Positions 26,965 through 36,987 of a DNA stretch of 61,787 nucleotides are shown here, one piece after another. Position numbers and translations under genes: made by a program. Every line of letters starts with the position of its first letter. Positions within the stretch are counted from its first letter, which is position 1. Under the pieces are notes generated by a model. It worked only from the letters and a program-made list of their open reading frames with translations. It was not told where the DNA came from and ran no database searches. The stretch spans positions 1 to 61,787 of the forward strand of contig JAHEBQ010000037.1 in NCBI GenBank assembly GCA_024642205.1, written 5' to 3'. Source of the DNA: Planctomycetaceae bacterium. Lineage in GTDB: Bacteria; Planctomycetota; Planctomycetia; Pirellulales; Pirellulaceae.

Positions 26965-27789
26965 ATGTTTGCCGTCAACGAATTCGAAACCTGCCAGGCT
27001 GCGGACGCCGACCATACTCGAAATATTCGGGGGTGGCTCCGGACCGGACGGAGAATTACCAAACGCTGTTGGTGGGACCAGGAAACCATCAACCTCGAGC
27101 GCGTGTTTTGCCAAAACAGTGGCGCTTGCGGCTCGACGTATATTGTCAAGCTGCTGAACGAGAACGGAGTTGGAAGAGCATTCCATGAAAAAAAACCTGA
27201 CCTGATGGAAGTTGGCCGTCAGCACTATGAGCAGCCGATGCCGGTCTCCAAATTGGTCCGGATACTCCGATACACCCGGCATGACGTTTTTTTTGAAGCC
27301 AACAATCGACTCTTCAGCTTGACCCGTGAAATAGCCAGGTCGTTTCCAAACGCAAAGTTTCTGTACTTGCACCGTGACGGGACGGAAGCAGTTCGGAGCG
27401 CCATGTCAAAACCAAATGTCGAAAGCTACCTCGCTGAGTATATCGGGTTCCGTGGCTCGATCGCGGGTCCAGCAGATCTCGACCCGTTCACCCGATTCTG
27501 CCACTTTTGGTCCAACCTGAACCGTAGAATCTTCAGCGATCTTCAAACCTTGGCACAGGAAACCCGACGTGAATTCGTGATGCTGCGATTCGAGGACCTG
27601 GTTAAAGGGCAGGTCAGCCCTCTCGAAGACCTGATCGGCCAACCGTTGAAAATGAAAACTCGCCCTCCCGTCAATGTCCGTCCGTTGCGTCCGCAAGGCA
27701 AATTCCCGGCTTACGAAGACTGGACATCGGTGCAAAAACGAACGTTTGGCGAAATATGCGGTCCCGTGATGTCGTTGATCGGACGTTGA
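26965..27789 (+). CDS. Sulfotransferase-family protein
   Basis: This 274-residue cytosolic protein looks like a PAPS-dependent sulfotransferase. The 5'-phosphosulfate loop is NSGACGSTYIVKLL near residues 51-64. The 3'-phosphate motif is FPNAKFLYLHRDGTEAVRSAM near 128-148, with the conserved Arg and Ser. LRFEDLV near 208 matches the strand before the C-terminal domain. The acceptor is unknown, possibly a surface glycan, given the GSCFA and methyltransferase genes next to it. Its last 79 bases overlap the end of the converging methyltransferase gene. It is the only plus-strand gene within the otherwise minus-strand xse-isp block. Confidence 0.75.
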   Translation: MFAVNEFETCQAADADHTRNIRGWLRTGRRITKRCWWDQETINLERVFCQNSGACGSTYIVKLLNENGVGRAFHEKKPDLMEVGRQHYEQPMPVSKLVRILRYTRHDVFFEANNRLFSLTREIARSFPNAKFLYLHRDGTEAVRSAMSKPNVESYLAEYIGFRGSIAGPADLDPFTRFCHFWSNLNRRIFSDLQTLAQETRREFVMLRFEDLVKGQVSPLEDLIGQPLKMKTRPPVNVRPLRPQGKFPAYEDWTSVQKRTFGEICGPVMSLIGR

Positions 27790-28709
27790 GCCTCGTTTTC
27801 CCATCGATTACCAGCAACGTTTTCGTAGGCACTGGCAATGACGGCGTCCTCGCAACGCAAGCAGGGTACACCCAGAATTTTCGGATACGCCCTGAGGCTC
27901 CGTTTTGAATACAGCGAGTCGCCGAGATCAAGCAACTCGTCACCAAAATTGGGGCAAACCAGCCGCGGCGTCTGAGGGGTCGACTCGGCATTTTTTTCAA
28001 TCACGATGATCGCACTCGGATTCATTGGATTGACGTCGCACCCCAACAACTCGTGCTTTTTGACCCGCATTCCCAACGACGTCGCTTTTTCAGCAAGTCC
28101 CCGGCAGTAGCCCAAACGATCCATCCGGAGCTTGACTTCTTCCGACGCAAATTCGTATCCGGGTTCAATCAGGACCAGAAACCTGGACGTGATGCGATAA
28201 AGTTCATTCAGGATCGCTTCTTCGCTGCCACCGTTGGGTTCAATGGTATGAGCCGTGTAGACGACATCAAAACAGGAATCCGCATACGGAAGCCGCAACA
28301 GACTCGCAACGGCCAGATGACACTGACCCCTCCATTGCGACGTCAGCCATCGTTTGCCCCAGGCGATTCGAGACCAGGAAATATCAAATCCGTGTGAATC
28401 AATGTCCGGCCGGCCCAGTTGATCAAGCACAAAAGAAAGGGTCGTTCCTTCCCCGACGCCAGCCTCGATAATGCTGGTCGGATCGGTCAACGACAGAATC
28501 TCCCGGGCAATTCTGGCGCCATATTCACGCTTGTGCAAAAACACCTTCTTGTCCTCAAGCAGCATTCGAACATACGTCCCGGCCTGGAGATCGTAGGCCG
28601 TTTCTATGATCTGCTGCGTGTTGACGTTCAAGTCGGATTCTTGCTTCAAGATAGAACTGATATTTTCACCGGATTCGAACGCCCGTCTCAAGCTGTGGGG
28701 ATGCATCAC
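27711..28709 (-). CDS. SAM-dependent methyltransferase with C-terminal Trm112-like domain
   Basis: This 332-residue protein has a class I methyltransferase core (motif I IIEAGVGEGTTL near residue 79; SHGFDISWSRI as motif II; DSCFDVVYTAHTIE as motif IV). A C-terminal segment starts near 248 (LVCPNFGDELLDLGDSLYSK, then RAYPKILGVPCL) and resembles the Trm112/UPF0434 fold (CP..G.L ... YPI..GIPVL). Free-standing Trm112 activates methyltransferases, so this fusion suggests a built-in partner. The second expected zinc cysteine pair is incomplete (CPNF). The substrate is unknown. It follows the GSCFA gene with 66 bases between, probably cotranscribed. Confidence 0.75.
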   Translation of the reverse strand: MMHPHSLRRAFESGENISSILKQESDLNVNTQQIIETAYDLQAGTYVRMLLEDKKVFLHKREYGARIAREILSLTDPTSIIEAGVGEGTTLSFVLDQLGRPDIDSHGFDISWSRIAWGKRWLTSQWRGQCHLAVASLLRLPYADSCFDVVYTAHTIEPNGGSEEAILNELYRITSRFLVLIEPGYEFASEEVKLRMDRLGYCRGLAEKATSLGMRVKKHELLGCDVNPMNPSAIIVIEKNAESTPQTPRLVCPNFGDELLDLGDSLYSKRSLRAYPKILGVPCLRCEDAVIASAYENVAGNRWENEAQRPINDITGPHISPNVRFCTDVQSS

Positions 28710-28775
28710 TTACTTTCATTGGATGGGCAAATATTGCCTTGTCAAACAAGCTCTGGCAGGCAGGTTGGGAAAACA

Positions 28776-29786
28776 CTAACCAACGTGGCAGGATTCGAAA
28801 AAATGCATGATCTGATCGACCTTTTGTTGAGTCACGTGTCGTCCGTCGTCCCGGAACGACGTCGGATCAGACATGCACATTTCGTAAGAAGGAAAATAGT
28901 TCACATTGTCATACAAATCCGTGATGGCGCCGGCCACCGAACGCAGGATGGACTTGCTTTCCATGTTGGCAACATAGACATCGAGCGAACGAAAGGTACG
29001 TCCCAGCGGGATCGGCGACACGGAAATCAAAATGTTCTTTTGACCAAAATGTTCCTTGATCACATCCACGATTGCTTTCAAATTGTCGTAATTCTGTTGA
29101 AAGCTCGATGCCAGAAACTCGGTTTCCGTATGCCCACCGCCATGGCAATATCCGGGTTCGCAACATGCCACGAGCCCATTGTCTTTCTTTTGCCAGACTT
29201 CCGTCAATCCGAGCGTAAAAATCATCAAGTCCGCGGCTTCAAGGCCGCGCTTGATTTCCTGATCGATTGTGTTCGTCAGGGAAAGCAGGTTTTCGGGCGA
29301 GCGGGCGAAGATTCTTCTTCGGTAGGGACATTGGAACAGCGTTTTGCCGGAAATGGCGACCTGCCAGAAGTCGCTTTCGTCCTGAACCCATATCCCAGCG
29401 GCTTTCTCGATCTCCTGTCGAATTGAAAACGAGTTGTAGTACTGAAGGTTGCTGATTCCATTCCACGCACCCCAGGAACTCTCTTCCCGGGAGGCATCGT
29501 CAAACAAACCCAACGAAGTGTCCGGGATCCTGGGAAGCACGACTCCGATCTGATGGCTTTCCAGATAATTGCGGACTTCATTGGCGAAGCAGGAACCCAT
29601 CGTCAAGACCTGCGAGCCCCGTTTGAACAATTCGATTTTCGGGTTTCGAAAGATCCGGGTTGAAACAAAGTCCCGAAAATACTCATTGGTCTGACCCGGC
29701 AGATACCGAAGCGGCTCAATCGCCTCACTCGCCGCGACAGAATTGCGTTCCGATTTCTTACGGAAGCCAGGAAAACTCTTGAGCAT
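28776..29786 (-). CDS. GSCFA-domain protein (SGNH/GDSL-like)
   Basis: This 336-residue protein carries the family name motif in TMGSCFANEV near residue 63, with the candidate nucleophile serine. The second block is MIFTLGLTEVWQ near 188, then VSPIPLGRTF near 256, and a C-terminal DDGRHVT histidine block. The fold is that of GDSL/SGNH hydrolases, often acyl- or acetyl-esterases of surface polysaccharides. No signal peptide is visible, so it probably acts in the cytoplasm. It lies between xseA (95 bases upstream) and the methyltransferase gene. Confidence 0.85.
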   Translation of the reverse strand: MLKSFPGFRKKSERNSVAASEAIEPLRYLPGQTNEYFRDFVSTRIFRNPKIELFKRGSQVLTMGSCFANEVRNYLESHQIGVVLPRIPDTSLGLFDDASREESSWGAWNGISNLQYYNSFSIRQEIEKAAGIWVQDESDFWQVAISGKTLFQCPYRRRIFARSPENLLSLTNTIDQEIKRGLEAADLMIFTLGLTEVWQKKDNGLVACCEPGYCHGGGHTETEFLASSFQQNYDNLKAIVDVIKEHFGQKNILISVSPIPLGRTFRSLDVYVANMESKSILRSVAGAITDLYDNVNYFPSYEMCMSDPTSFRDDGRHVTQQKVDQIMHFFESCHVG

Positions 29787-29881
29787 TACGATCTCCCGCC
29801 GGAACCCTGATCATGCGATCGAAAGCCAGATGTTGATTGCCAGGCTGTTGTTATAGACATTTGTCCCAAACGGATACAGGT

Positions 29882-31102
29882 CTATTGCCGCTCGGTCGCA
29901 GCCTCGTTGATCGTGCTCCTGACCAATCCATTTGCCAACCGGGTAGTAATTCTGTCACCAGGTTTGACCGATTCTGCGTTCAGCAGGAGTTTTCCCTCAG
30001 CGTCCGTCGTCAGGCTGTAACCACGCGCCAGTACGGCCAGTGGACTGATTGCGTTCATTCGAGCTGTCATCGCCGCCAGTTCCTGATCCGATTTGGCGAT
30101 TTTTTGCCGAGCCGCGCGATTCATCGCGTTTTCAAGAAAGTCAAGTTCTATCGCCGATTGACGAATCCGTTCCAGCGGTTGCGTCATCACGGTTCGTGTG
30201 GCCAGCGTGGCGAGCTGTTGGTGGGCATTTTGAATTCGGGCCAGAATCGTCCGGGCCATTCGATGCTTGGTCGCATCCAGCATGTCGACGATGTCGCGGT
30301 AATTGGGAACCAGCCGTTCCGCTGCTTCGCTCGGCGTCAACGCCCGAACATCGGCAACCAAGTCCGTAAGCGTGACGTCAATTTCGTGACCCACACCGGA
30401 AATCACCGGAATCGCAGATTCATAAATTGCTCTCACCACTGGTTCTTCATTAAAACTCCAAAGATCTTCCACACTGCCTCCGCCGCGCGTGACCACAATC
30501 ACATCGAAGAAGTCCACTTTGCGATTGCAAACCCGTATCGCAGCGGCAATTTCAGCCGCCGCACCGGGACCCTGGACTTTGGTCGGAACAATGGTCACAT
30601 GGATGTTGCTCCATCGTCTCGTCAGCACCTGGAGAAAGTCGCGAATCGCAGCACCGGTCGGGCTGGTCACTACCGCAACGTGTCTGGGAATGGCGGGCAG
30701 GCTTTTTTTGTGAGCGGGGTCGAACAGACCTTCGGCCAAAAGCCTGGCATGGAGTTGTCGAAACGCCAATTCAAGGGCACCGACTCCCTTGGGCCTGATC
30801 CTTCGAATGATGATCTGATACGTTCCTCGCTGTGGATAGACATCGAGATTGCCACGACATTCGACTTCCATACCGTTTTTGATTTCGAATTTCAGATTTT
30901 CAACGTCGCTGCGCCAGATGATTCCATTGATTTGCGCATGTTGATCTTTAAGCGTCAAATAGACATGCCCTGAACTGGCTTGGGTCATTCCGGAGATTTC
31001 GCCTGCCACCCACACGGAAGGGAAGTGCGAACTGAGGCTGGACTTGATCGCCTGAGTTAACTGAGAGACGCTTTGTGGTTTAGGTTCGTTGGCGTTTGAC
31101 AA
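29882..31102 (-). CDS. xseA: Exodeoxyribonuclease VII large subunit
   Basis: This 406-residue catalytic subunit cuts single-stranded DNA from both ends to oligonucleotides. The N-terminal OB fold (VWVAGEISGMTQASSGHVYL, residues about 30-49) is followed by the catalytic domain: VTSPTGAAIRDFL near 145, then VVTRGGGSVEDLWSFNEEPV near 202 and SGVGHEIDVTL, all conserved. A helical C-terminal arm contacts XseB. It lies upstream of the xseB gene on the same strand but with a three-gene cassette between them. Confidence 0.95.
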   Translation of the reverse strand: MSNANEPKPQSVSQLTQAIKSSLSSHFPSVWVAGEISGMTQASSGHVYLTLKDQHAQINGIIWRSDVENLKFEIKNGMEVECRGNLDVYPQRGTYQIIIRRIRPKGVGALELAFRQLHARLLAEGLFDPAHKKSLPAIPRHVAVVTSPTGAAIRDFLQVLTRRWSNIHVTIVPTKVQGPGAAAEIAAAIRVCNRKVDFFDVIVVTRGGGSVEDLWSFNEEPVVRAIYESAIPVISGVGHEIDVTLTDLVADVRALTPSEAAERLVPNYRDIVDMLDATKHRMARTILARIQNAHQQLATLATRTVMTQPLERIRQSAIELDFLENAMNRAARQKIAKSDQELAAMTARMNAISPLAVLARGYSLTTDAEGKLLLNAESVKPGDRITTRLANGLVRSTINEAATERQ

Positions 31103-31314
31103 TTTAAAACCCGGATTTCAAATTCAGATCATCCAGCGGATGATTGTGGCATAATCTCCGTCGGAGGCGAAGCCACGGGTATTCGCAGTCATCCTGCATT
31201 CGACGTCGAGCTTAATCTGGAAACCCGAACTCGATGGCTGATTGTCAAATTCCGGGATTAATCGCATAATCAAGTGCTTCATCAATCCAAACTATGGGTA
31301 AGTTGAGGCATTCC

Positions 31315-32790
31315 ATGCAAGACAAGATTCGCCATACCGCCATCACTTTTGATGATGTTCTGATCGAGCCCCGCTACAGCGAAGTTGTCCCCGCGGAAGT
31401 CGAAGTCGCCACGCAATTGACAACACGAATCAGGATCAACATACCGTTGATCAGCTCTCCGATGGATACCGTGACCGAAAGCGCCATGGCCATTGGACTG
31501 GCCAAAGTCGGCGGACTGGGCGTAATCCACAAAAACATGTCGGCCGAGGCCCAGGCCGAAGAAGTCTACAAAGTCAAACGGAGTGCCAACGGGATCATTG
31601 TTGACCCGGTCACGCTGCCGCCGGACGCGACCGTCGGCCATGCCCAGGAAATCATGGCTCAGAATAATGTCTCAGGAGTGCCGATCGTGCATGCAGATGG
31701 CACGCTAGCGGGAATTCTCACACGTCGCGATTTGCGGTTCCTGGAAACCATAGATGTCGCTGTTTCCGAGGTAATGACACGAGAACCGTTGGTTACGGCT
31801 ACGGGAAACGTAACGCTTGAGGAAGCTGAGAAAGTTTTAACGGCAAAAAAAGTGGAGAAGCTTTTGCTGATTGACGAAGAAAAGAAACTAAAGGGACTTA
31901 TAACGATTCGCGACATCGACATGATGCGGCAGTTCCCCAACGCGTGCAAAGACAAGCTGGGGCGATTGCGAGCGGGTGCTGCAATCGGTGTGTACGACAT
32001 GGAACGTGCACAACGACTGATCGACAAGGATGTCGATGTGCTGATCGTTGACAGTGCCCACGGTCACTCGAAAAACGTTATTGAAACGGTTCGGGCGATC
32101 AAGAAGAAGTGGGACATCGATGTCATTGCCGGTAACGTTGCCACAGCCGAAGGCTGCGAAGCGTTGATTGCGGCGGGCGCCGATGCAGTGAAAGTGGGAA
32201 TTGGGCCCGGTTCGATTTGTACGACCCGCGTTGTCAGTGGAATAGGAGTTCCACAAATCACCGCGATCTACGAAGCGGCCCGGGTAGCGGACAAACATAA
32301 CATACCAATCATTGCCGACGGAGGAATTCGTTACTCCGGCGACATAACCAAAGCGATCGCCGCGGGCGCAAGCAGTGTCATGATTGGAGGATTGTTTGCC
32401 GGGCTGGCCGAAAGCCCGGGTCGAACGATTCTGTATCACGGGCGCACTTTCAAGGTGTACCGCGGTATGGGCTCGATTGGCGCCATGGTCAAGGGGTCGA
32501 GTGAGCGATACCGCCAATCCGAATCGGGACCGGGGAAACTTGTTCCGGAAGGAGTTGAAGGTCGCGTTCCGTTCAAGGGGGCACTTAGCGATTTCATTTA
32601 CCAGTTGGTAGGCGGATTGCGAGCTGGCATGGGTTATTGCGGCACGCAAACCATTACCCAGTTACGTACCGATGCGAGATTCATTCAAGTATCAGCTGCG
32701 AGTGTTAGAGAAAGCCACCCTCATGATATTGCGATTACTCAAGAAGCTCCGAACTATTCGTCGGAAGCACCCACTGGCGATCAGCATTAG
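31315..32790 (+). CDS. guaB: IMP dehydrogenase
   Basis: This 491-residue enzyme oxidises IMP to XMP, the committed step of GMP synthesis. It has the usual order: N-terminal barrel part ([15 protein letters not shown]), tandem CBS domains at about 90-205, then the catalytic loop [18 protein letters not shown] with Cys302, the DGGIRYSGD phosphate site, and the mobile flap with [10 protein letters not shown] and SERYRQ. The ATG at 31315 is preferred over 31294 because TTGAGG lies 7 bases before it. The 212 bases upstream should hold the promoter. Confidence 0.96.
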   Translation: MQDKIRHTAITFDDVLIEPRYSEVVPAEVEVATQLTTRIRINIPLISSPMDTVTESAMAIGLAKVGGLGVIHKNMSAEAQAEEVYKVKRSANGIIVDPVTLPPDATVGHAQEIMAQNNVSGVPIVHADGTLAGILTRRDLRFLETIDVAVSEVMTREPLVTATGNVTLEEAEKVLTAKKVEKLLLIDEEKKLKGLITIRDIDMMRQFPNACKDKLGRLRAGAAIGVYDMERAQRLIDKDVDVLIVDSAHGHSKNVIETVRAIKKKWDIDVIAGNVATAEGCEALIAAGADAVKVGIGPGSICTTRVVSGIGVPQITAIYEAARVADKHNIPIIADGGIRYSGDITKAIAAGASSVMIGGLFAGLAESPGRTILYHGRTFKVYRGMGSIGAMVKGSSERYRQSESGPGKLVPEGVEGRVPFKGALSDFIYQLVGGLRAGMGYCGTQTITQLRTDARFIQVSAASVRESHPHDIAITQEAPNYSSEAPTGDQH

Positions 32791-35314
32791 GTGCGGCTGG
32801 AGCCAGGAACCCTCTGCCCGGGGTCTTGTCGCTCCCTTCTCGGCAAACGGGTTGTGGTCACCGTCTTCATTTGCCATTTCATTCAAGCACCAAACCGGTA
32901 GATTCGCGACGAGTCTGGGACTTGCGCTGGTGTTCACATCACTGGCGAATGCCCAGCAGTTTCAGACACCGAGATTGCCCAACGAGCCGACGGAATCGAT
33001 CTCATTGGAATTGCAGGCCAGACTTCAACACGCCGAAGCCCTCAAAGCCCAGATGCGCAGGGCTCAGTTCGAACAAGGGGCTCCGAGCGAATTTGCGATT
33101 AAAGCCTATGAAGCTCAGCAGGCCTACCAAGCCGAACGCGCGTTTGACGAATACATGGTGTACCTGGAGAAACAAAAGCAGCTGCAACAGGCGCAGCCCG
33201 ATCAGTTTTCAACCCATCAAGCCGATCCGAATTGGGTCGCGGCCGATTCCAGCACAGGCATCGCACCAGCTCAATACCAGGCACCGTCAAATCCCCCCCC
33301 CCGGCTCGTCGATAGTCAACCCCAAAGTCCCGTGGTCGCCGCCCGGTCCATGAACCAGCAAAGCACGTTTGTGCCTCCGGTCCATATCGCGCCCTCAAAC
33401 AGACCGGAACCGATTAACTTCAGTGACGAATCAAAAGCTGTTCCATCGTCGGCTTCGCAAATCCGTGACCAGCGACAATTCGCAGTTCAGGATCCGGCAC
33501 CCGGTCCGGTTCAACCCCGATTCGTAGACCAATCGCAGCAAGCCTTGGTAAACCTGGCTCCGCCAGCGATTCAGCGTCCACGACGGCAATTGGCAACGAC
33601 GCAGAGAATCATCTCGCCTCAACATTCGATTCTGCGCCAAACGGCTGCCAGCCAGGCTCCGGCATCAAATTTACCGCAACCTCAAACCGCGTATCAACCG
33701 CGAGGTTACATTCTTCAAGAAAATGGATTTGAGGGTCTGCAGGATCGGATCTCAAACCTGCTTTCCAAACCTCGTTACCGGCAAACCAACTTGGACCAAC
33801 CACAACTGGCGCCTTCCGTTTCCGCGCCGCCAACGGCGGTACGGAGGGTGGCTGAGGCAACACCGTCAACTCAACAACGTGTCTCACCGAATCAGGCCCA
33901 GTCGAGTCCACGTCGTTCCAACCAGTCCCAGCGGTCTGTTTCGCACCCGGTTCATATGCAATTTTCGGCTCCAGCGAATCAGGCTTCACGTGCGACCCCG
34001 ATTCAGTCGAACAGGATTCCGACTCCAGCGGTTCAACCTCGCCGTGATGCAAACGTTCAATATGCTTTTGAAATGCAACAGCGAAGGGATCGGGAATTCC
34101 AGAATCGGCGTGCGGTTCAGCAGGTAATGATGGTTGAACCAGCACAGGACCCGTTCAATGACCTGTCCGTTGATTTCTCTCCTGCTTCCGATCTCCGATT
34201 GGAAGCCCCGGAGGCTTTTGATCACCAGTCTCGCCCGGATCGACAAGCGTTCGCCGTACCGCTGGTTGACGAAAATACGCCGTCGCGACAAATCTCCGTG
34301 CTTTCCAATCGAGGTCAGGATGGGCGACCATCGCAAGACAATCAATTTGGCCCGCCTTTGGAGTCCGAAGCCTCTCAAATTCCCAATCAGGAATTTCAAC
34401 CCCCGTCCGCCAACAATGTTCCACAGGCACAAGAACCGTTCGGGCTCCCGTCAGCGGAAGACCTGAAGAAATATGACGAAGAGCTGAACCGCCGATTCCA
34501 GGAACTTGAAAGCAAGCCAGGAGACGAAACCACCCGAGTCGATGACATGGTTAAAGAACTCGAAAAGGAACTTGAACAAGACCGCAACGAACAAAGAAGC
34601 TCGGTTCTCGACGACAGCACGGAAAACCAACTCAGTCCAAACATGGGAGGCGATATTCCTGGCACTGTTTCGACTTTGAAAACCTGCGACGAATTTCGGA
34701 ACGAATTACTGAACGCTTCGATCCGGGATATTTCCATGGACATGAGTCCCCTGGCAAGCCGCAACCGTTCTCAAAACGACGCGTTGTCGCGAAACTGGAC
34801 GGATCGCGCAGGAAACGTCGTTGCGACCGGCAAGATGATCGACCTGCGACGCGGGTATGTGATCATAGACGGTGCTGAAGGTCAGCAAAGAATCGCTTAC
34901 GCCAAGTTGAGTGACGCCGATTGGGCGACAATTTCAGAATACTGGCGAATTCCAGAACTTTGCAGTGTCGGTAATCAGGGTGATGCGGCCAGGTCCTGGA
35001 TTCCACAAACCTTTACCTGGAAAGCTTCATCGCTCTGTCATAAGCCCTTGTTTTTTGAAAACATTCAGTTGGAGCGGTACGGGCACACCCACGGTCCGAT
35101 CGCTCAGCCCATTCGCTCGGTCGCCCATTTCTTCGTCAGTTTCATCACCGTGCCTTACCAGAGCGGCATCCACCCAGCAACCGAATGCCAGTACGCACTT
35201 GGGTTTTATCGACCTGGCGATTGTGCACCTTGGTTAAAAGACCCGATTCCGTTCAGCCTCAATGGTACGGCCCGTCAGGCGATCATTACGACCGGAGCAG
35301 CCTTTATTCCTTAA
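32723..35314 (+). CDS. Large secreted low-complexity protein with SHD1-like domain and planctomycete C-terminal domain
   Basis: This protein of up to 863 residues has a hydrophobic signal near residues 58-78 ending SLANAQQF. The signal lies unusually far from the ATG, so a later start (TTG at 32852) may be used. A Gln/Pro/Arg-rich disordered region follows, to about residue 560, then a charged coiled coil. [20 protein letters not shown] near 690 begins a SHD1-like domain ending KLSDADW. The last 110 residues form a cysteine-containing domain ([14 protein letters not shown] ... [17 protein letters not shown]) that I associate with planctomycete exported proteins. Function is unknown; an envelope structural role is likely. 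Its start overlaps the guaB end by 68 bases if the ATG is used. A hairpin terminator follows at 35458. Confidence 0.65.
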   Translation: MILRLLKKLRTIRRKHPLAISIRCGWSQEPSARGLVAPFSANGLWSPSSFAISFKHQTGRFATSLGLALVFTSLANAQQFQTPRLPNEPTESISLELQARLQHAEALKAQMRRAQFEQGAPSEFAIKAYEAQQAYQAERAFDEYMVYLEKQKQLQQAQPDQFSTHQADPNWVAADSSTGIAPAQYQAPSNPPPRLVDSQPQSPVVAARSMNQQSTFVPPVHIAPSNRPEPINFSDESKAVPSSASQIRDQRQFAVQDPAPGPVQPRFVDQSQQALVNLAPPAIQRPRRQLATTQRIISPQHSILRQTAASQAPASNLPQPQTAYQPRGYILQENGFEGLQDRISNLLSKPRYRQTNLDQPQLAPSVSAPPTAVRRVAEATPSTQQRVSPNQAQSSPRRSNQSQRSVSHPVHMQFSAPANQASRATPIQSNRIPTPAVQPRRDANVQYAFEMQQRRDREFQNRRAVQQVMMVEPAQDPFNDLSVDFSPASDLRLEAPEAFDHQSRPDRQAFAVPLVDENTPSRQISVLSNRGQDGRPSQDNQFGPPLESEASQIPNQEFQPPSANNVPQAQEPFGLPSAEDLKKYDEELNRRFQELESKPGDETTRVDDMVKELEKELEQDRNEQRSSVLDDSTENQLSPNMGGDIPGTVSTLKTCDEFRNELLNASIRDISMDMSPLASRNRSQNDALSRNWTDRAGNVVATGKMIDLRRGYVIIDGAEGQQRIAYAKLSDADWATISEYWRIPELCSVGNQGDAARSWIPQTFTWKASSLCHKPLFFENIQLERYGHTHGPIAQPIRSVAHFFVSFITVPYQSGIHPATECQYALGFYRPGDCAPWLKDPIPFSLNGTARQAIITTGAAFIP

Positions 35315-35457
35315 TCCGATTCGCGATAACCGAATGAGCCAGACGCCAGGTGGATTCAAAGTCCGATTGGCCACAACGCCGGCATTCAAAACACACTTTT
35401 TTGTCCCTCGAGGCCTGTTACCGAAAGGTTCACGTTGAGAGGTGAGGGCGATTGGAC

Positions 35458-35494
35458 CGACCGCAGGCCTAAAAAACCTGCGGTCGTTTTTTAT
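35458..35494 (+). terminator. Rho-independent terminator
   Basis: A perfect 10-bp GC-rich stem (35458-35467 with 35477-35486) has a 9-base loop and is followed by six T residues. It ends the transcript of the large secreted protein and probably of guaB. Confidence 0.9.
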
Positions 35495-35614
35495 TATGCC
35501 AATTATCCTGTTTTTTCGTCGAATGAACTTCTGAAACCACAAAACTTGTCGCTCAATTTCCCGGCCGCTAGAATGCACTCATCCAAACGTTCGAGAATCG
35601 ATTCGGGCAACCGC

Positions 35615-36799
35615 ATGATAAAGCCAACAAAAACAGGGTACTTTTCGATCGTCAGCATGGTTTTGCTGGTCCTCGCGATTTCCCCTCCCCACGTCGTAAT
35701 CGCTCAAACAGACGAGGTGCGTAGCCAGGACGAAGCCGAGGTCCGCGCATTTTTTGAGCAAGCCCATGCAGCACTTGACGATGCGCTGAACCTCTTTGAT
35801 GACGCTCAGAATCGGCCCGGAGAGGACGATTTGGCGTTTTATGATTTCCTCAGCCGAACCAAGGAATCGCAGGAGCGAAAGGTCGAAGGTTACCTTGATG
35901 TTGCCGGTGAGGCACTCGGGATATCCAAAATCAGTGACCGCCGCCAGATGATCATTGATCTCCGAGAAAAAATCGCTGAAACTCGCCGCGACATAACCGT
36001 CTATCAGCGCAAGCGAATCTCGGCGCCGGACACGACCTACAATCCACTGACGGTCACAAAATCAGGATATGACAAAAAAATTCAATCGGCGAAGGATGAC
36101 ATTGCCCAGGCTGAAAATGAAATTGGGCAGGCCAAGGAACAATTGGTGAGAGACCTGAACCGAATTGGCATGAAGCTTGACCCGGAAAGCATCGATAACC
36201 TGCTCGAGTCGATTACGGGCGACGAGTTCGTACGTGTCACGATCATTTTCGATAATGCCAAGAGTTTCGCCGCGGAACTGGAACGATTGACCAACGAGTC
36301 AGGAGAAGATCTCGAAGCCGCCAAGAAGTACTACGGTGTTTACCTGATGTTGCTGAAAACCGTCTCTCGTTTACAGGAAAAATTCGTCGAAAACGTGGAT
36401 AACGACTACTATCCCAAGCTGGATCAGTTCGCGCAACAGGCGAGAAAAAACATCAACGAAGCCAAACGGGCAATCGAACTCGGCGGTGACGAAACCGTTC
36501 TGCAAAACAACATTGCCAGTAACCAGTTGACGTACGACGCCGCAATGTTCTACAAGGAAGGCTTGGCTCATCAAAAACACCAGATGATGATGGCCAATCT
36601 GGAATGCAAAAAGAACATTCTCACGGCTGCCAACACCTACAAAACCGTCGCGCTCAGCAAGGACGTTGCCGCGCTGATGGCCGTCAGCCGACGGGCATTT
36701 GACGCCATCAATGGACTCTCCGTTCCCGACCTGCGTCCTTTCAAAAACGACAAAATGAAAGACGCATTCAGTCAGATGACGCGCGAACTACGGAAGTAG
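35615..36799 (+). CDS. Secreted coiled-coil protein of unknown function
   Basis: This is a 394-residue protein with a typical signal peptide (residues about 8-31, cleavage after VIAQ). The rest is helical and charged, with heptad-like stretches around RREITVYQ-type helices, IQSAKDDIAQAENEIGQAKE (about 147-166) and later helices; no catalytic residues stand out. ATG at 35615 is chosen because it starts directly before the signal peptide; in-frame ATG at 35573 is also possible. It follows a terminator and so has its own promoter. Confidence 0.65.
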   Translation: MIKPTKTGYFSIVSMVLLVLAISPPHVVIAQTDEVRSQDEAEVRAFFEQAHAALDDALNLFDDAQNRPGEDDLAFYDFLSRTKESQERKVEGYLDVAGEALGISKISDRRQMIIDLREKIAETRRDITVYQRKRISAPDTTYNPLTVTKSGYDKKIQSAKDDIAQAENEIGQAKEQLVRDLNRIGMKLDPESIDNLLESITGDEFVRVTIIFDNAKSFAAELERLTNESGEDLEAAKKYYGVYLMLLKTVSRLQEKFVENVDNDYYPKLDQFAQQARKNINEAKRAIELGGDETVLQNNIASNQLTYDAAMFYKEGLAHQKHQMMMANLECKKNILTAANTYKTVALSKDVAALMAVSRRAFDAINGLSVPDLRPFKNDKMKDAFSQMTRELRK

Positions 36800-36987
36800 T
36801 GGACTTCCGATAGCGGTCCGCGAAACGAAGGAAATCCTCGGTGTCGAAGCACTCCGGCTGAGACCAGATGAGGATCAATGGATCGCAACTTCAACCGGGT
36901 CACCATCCCCTGGTCGAATGATGGCCGTCCCCCCCTCGATCTGCAACCCGATTGGCAACCGGATCAACCAGGAAAAGTGCCAGATCG

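Noticed and set aside
33609..34145. A 178-residue minus-strand frame opposite the large secreted protein
   Set aside because: It arises from the Gln/Pro/Arg-rich composition of the plus-strand gene and has no domain.
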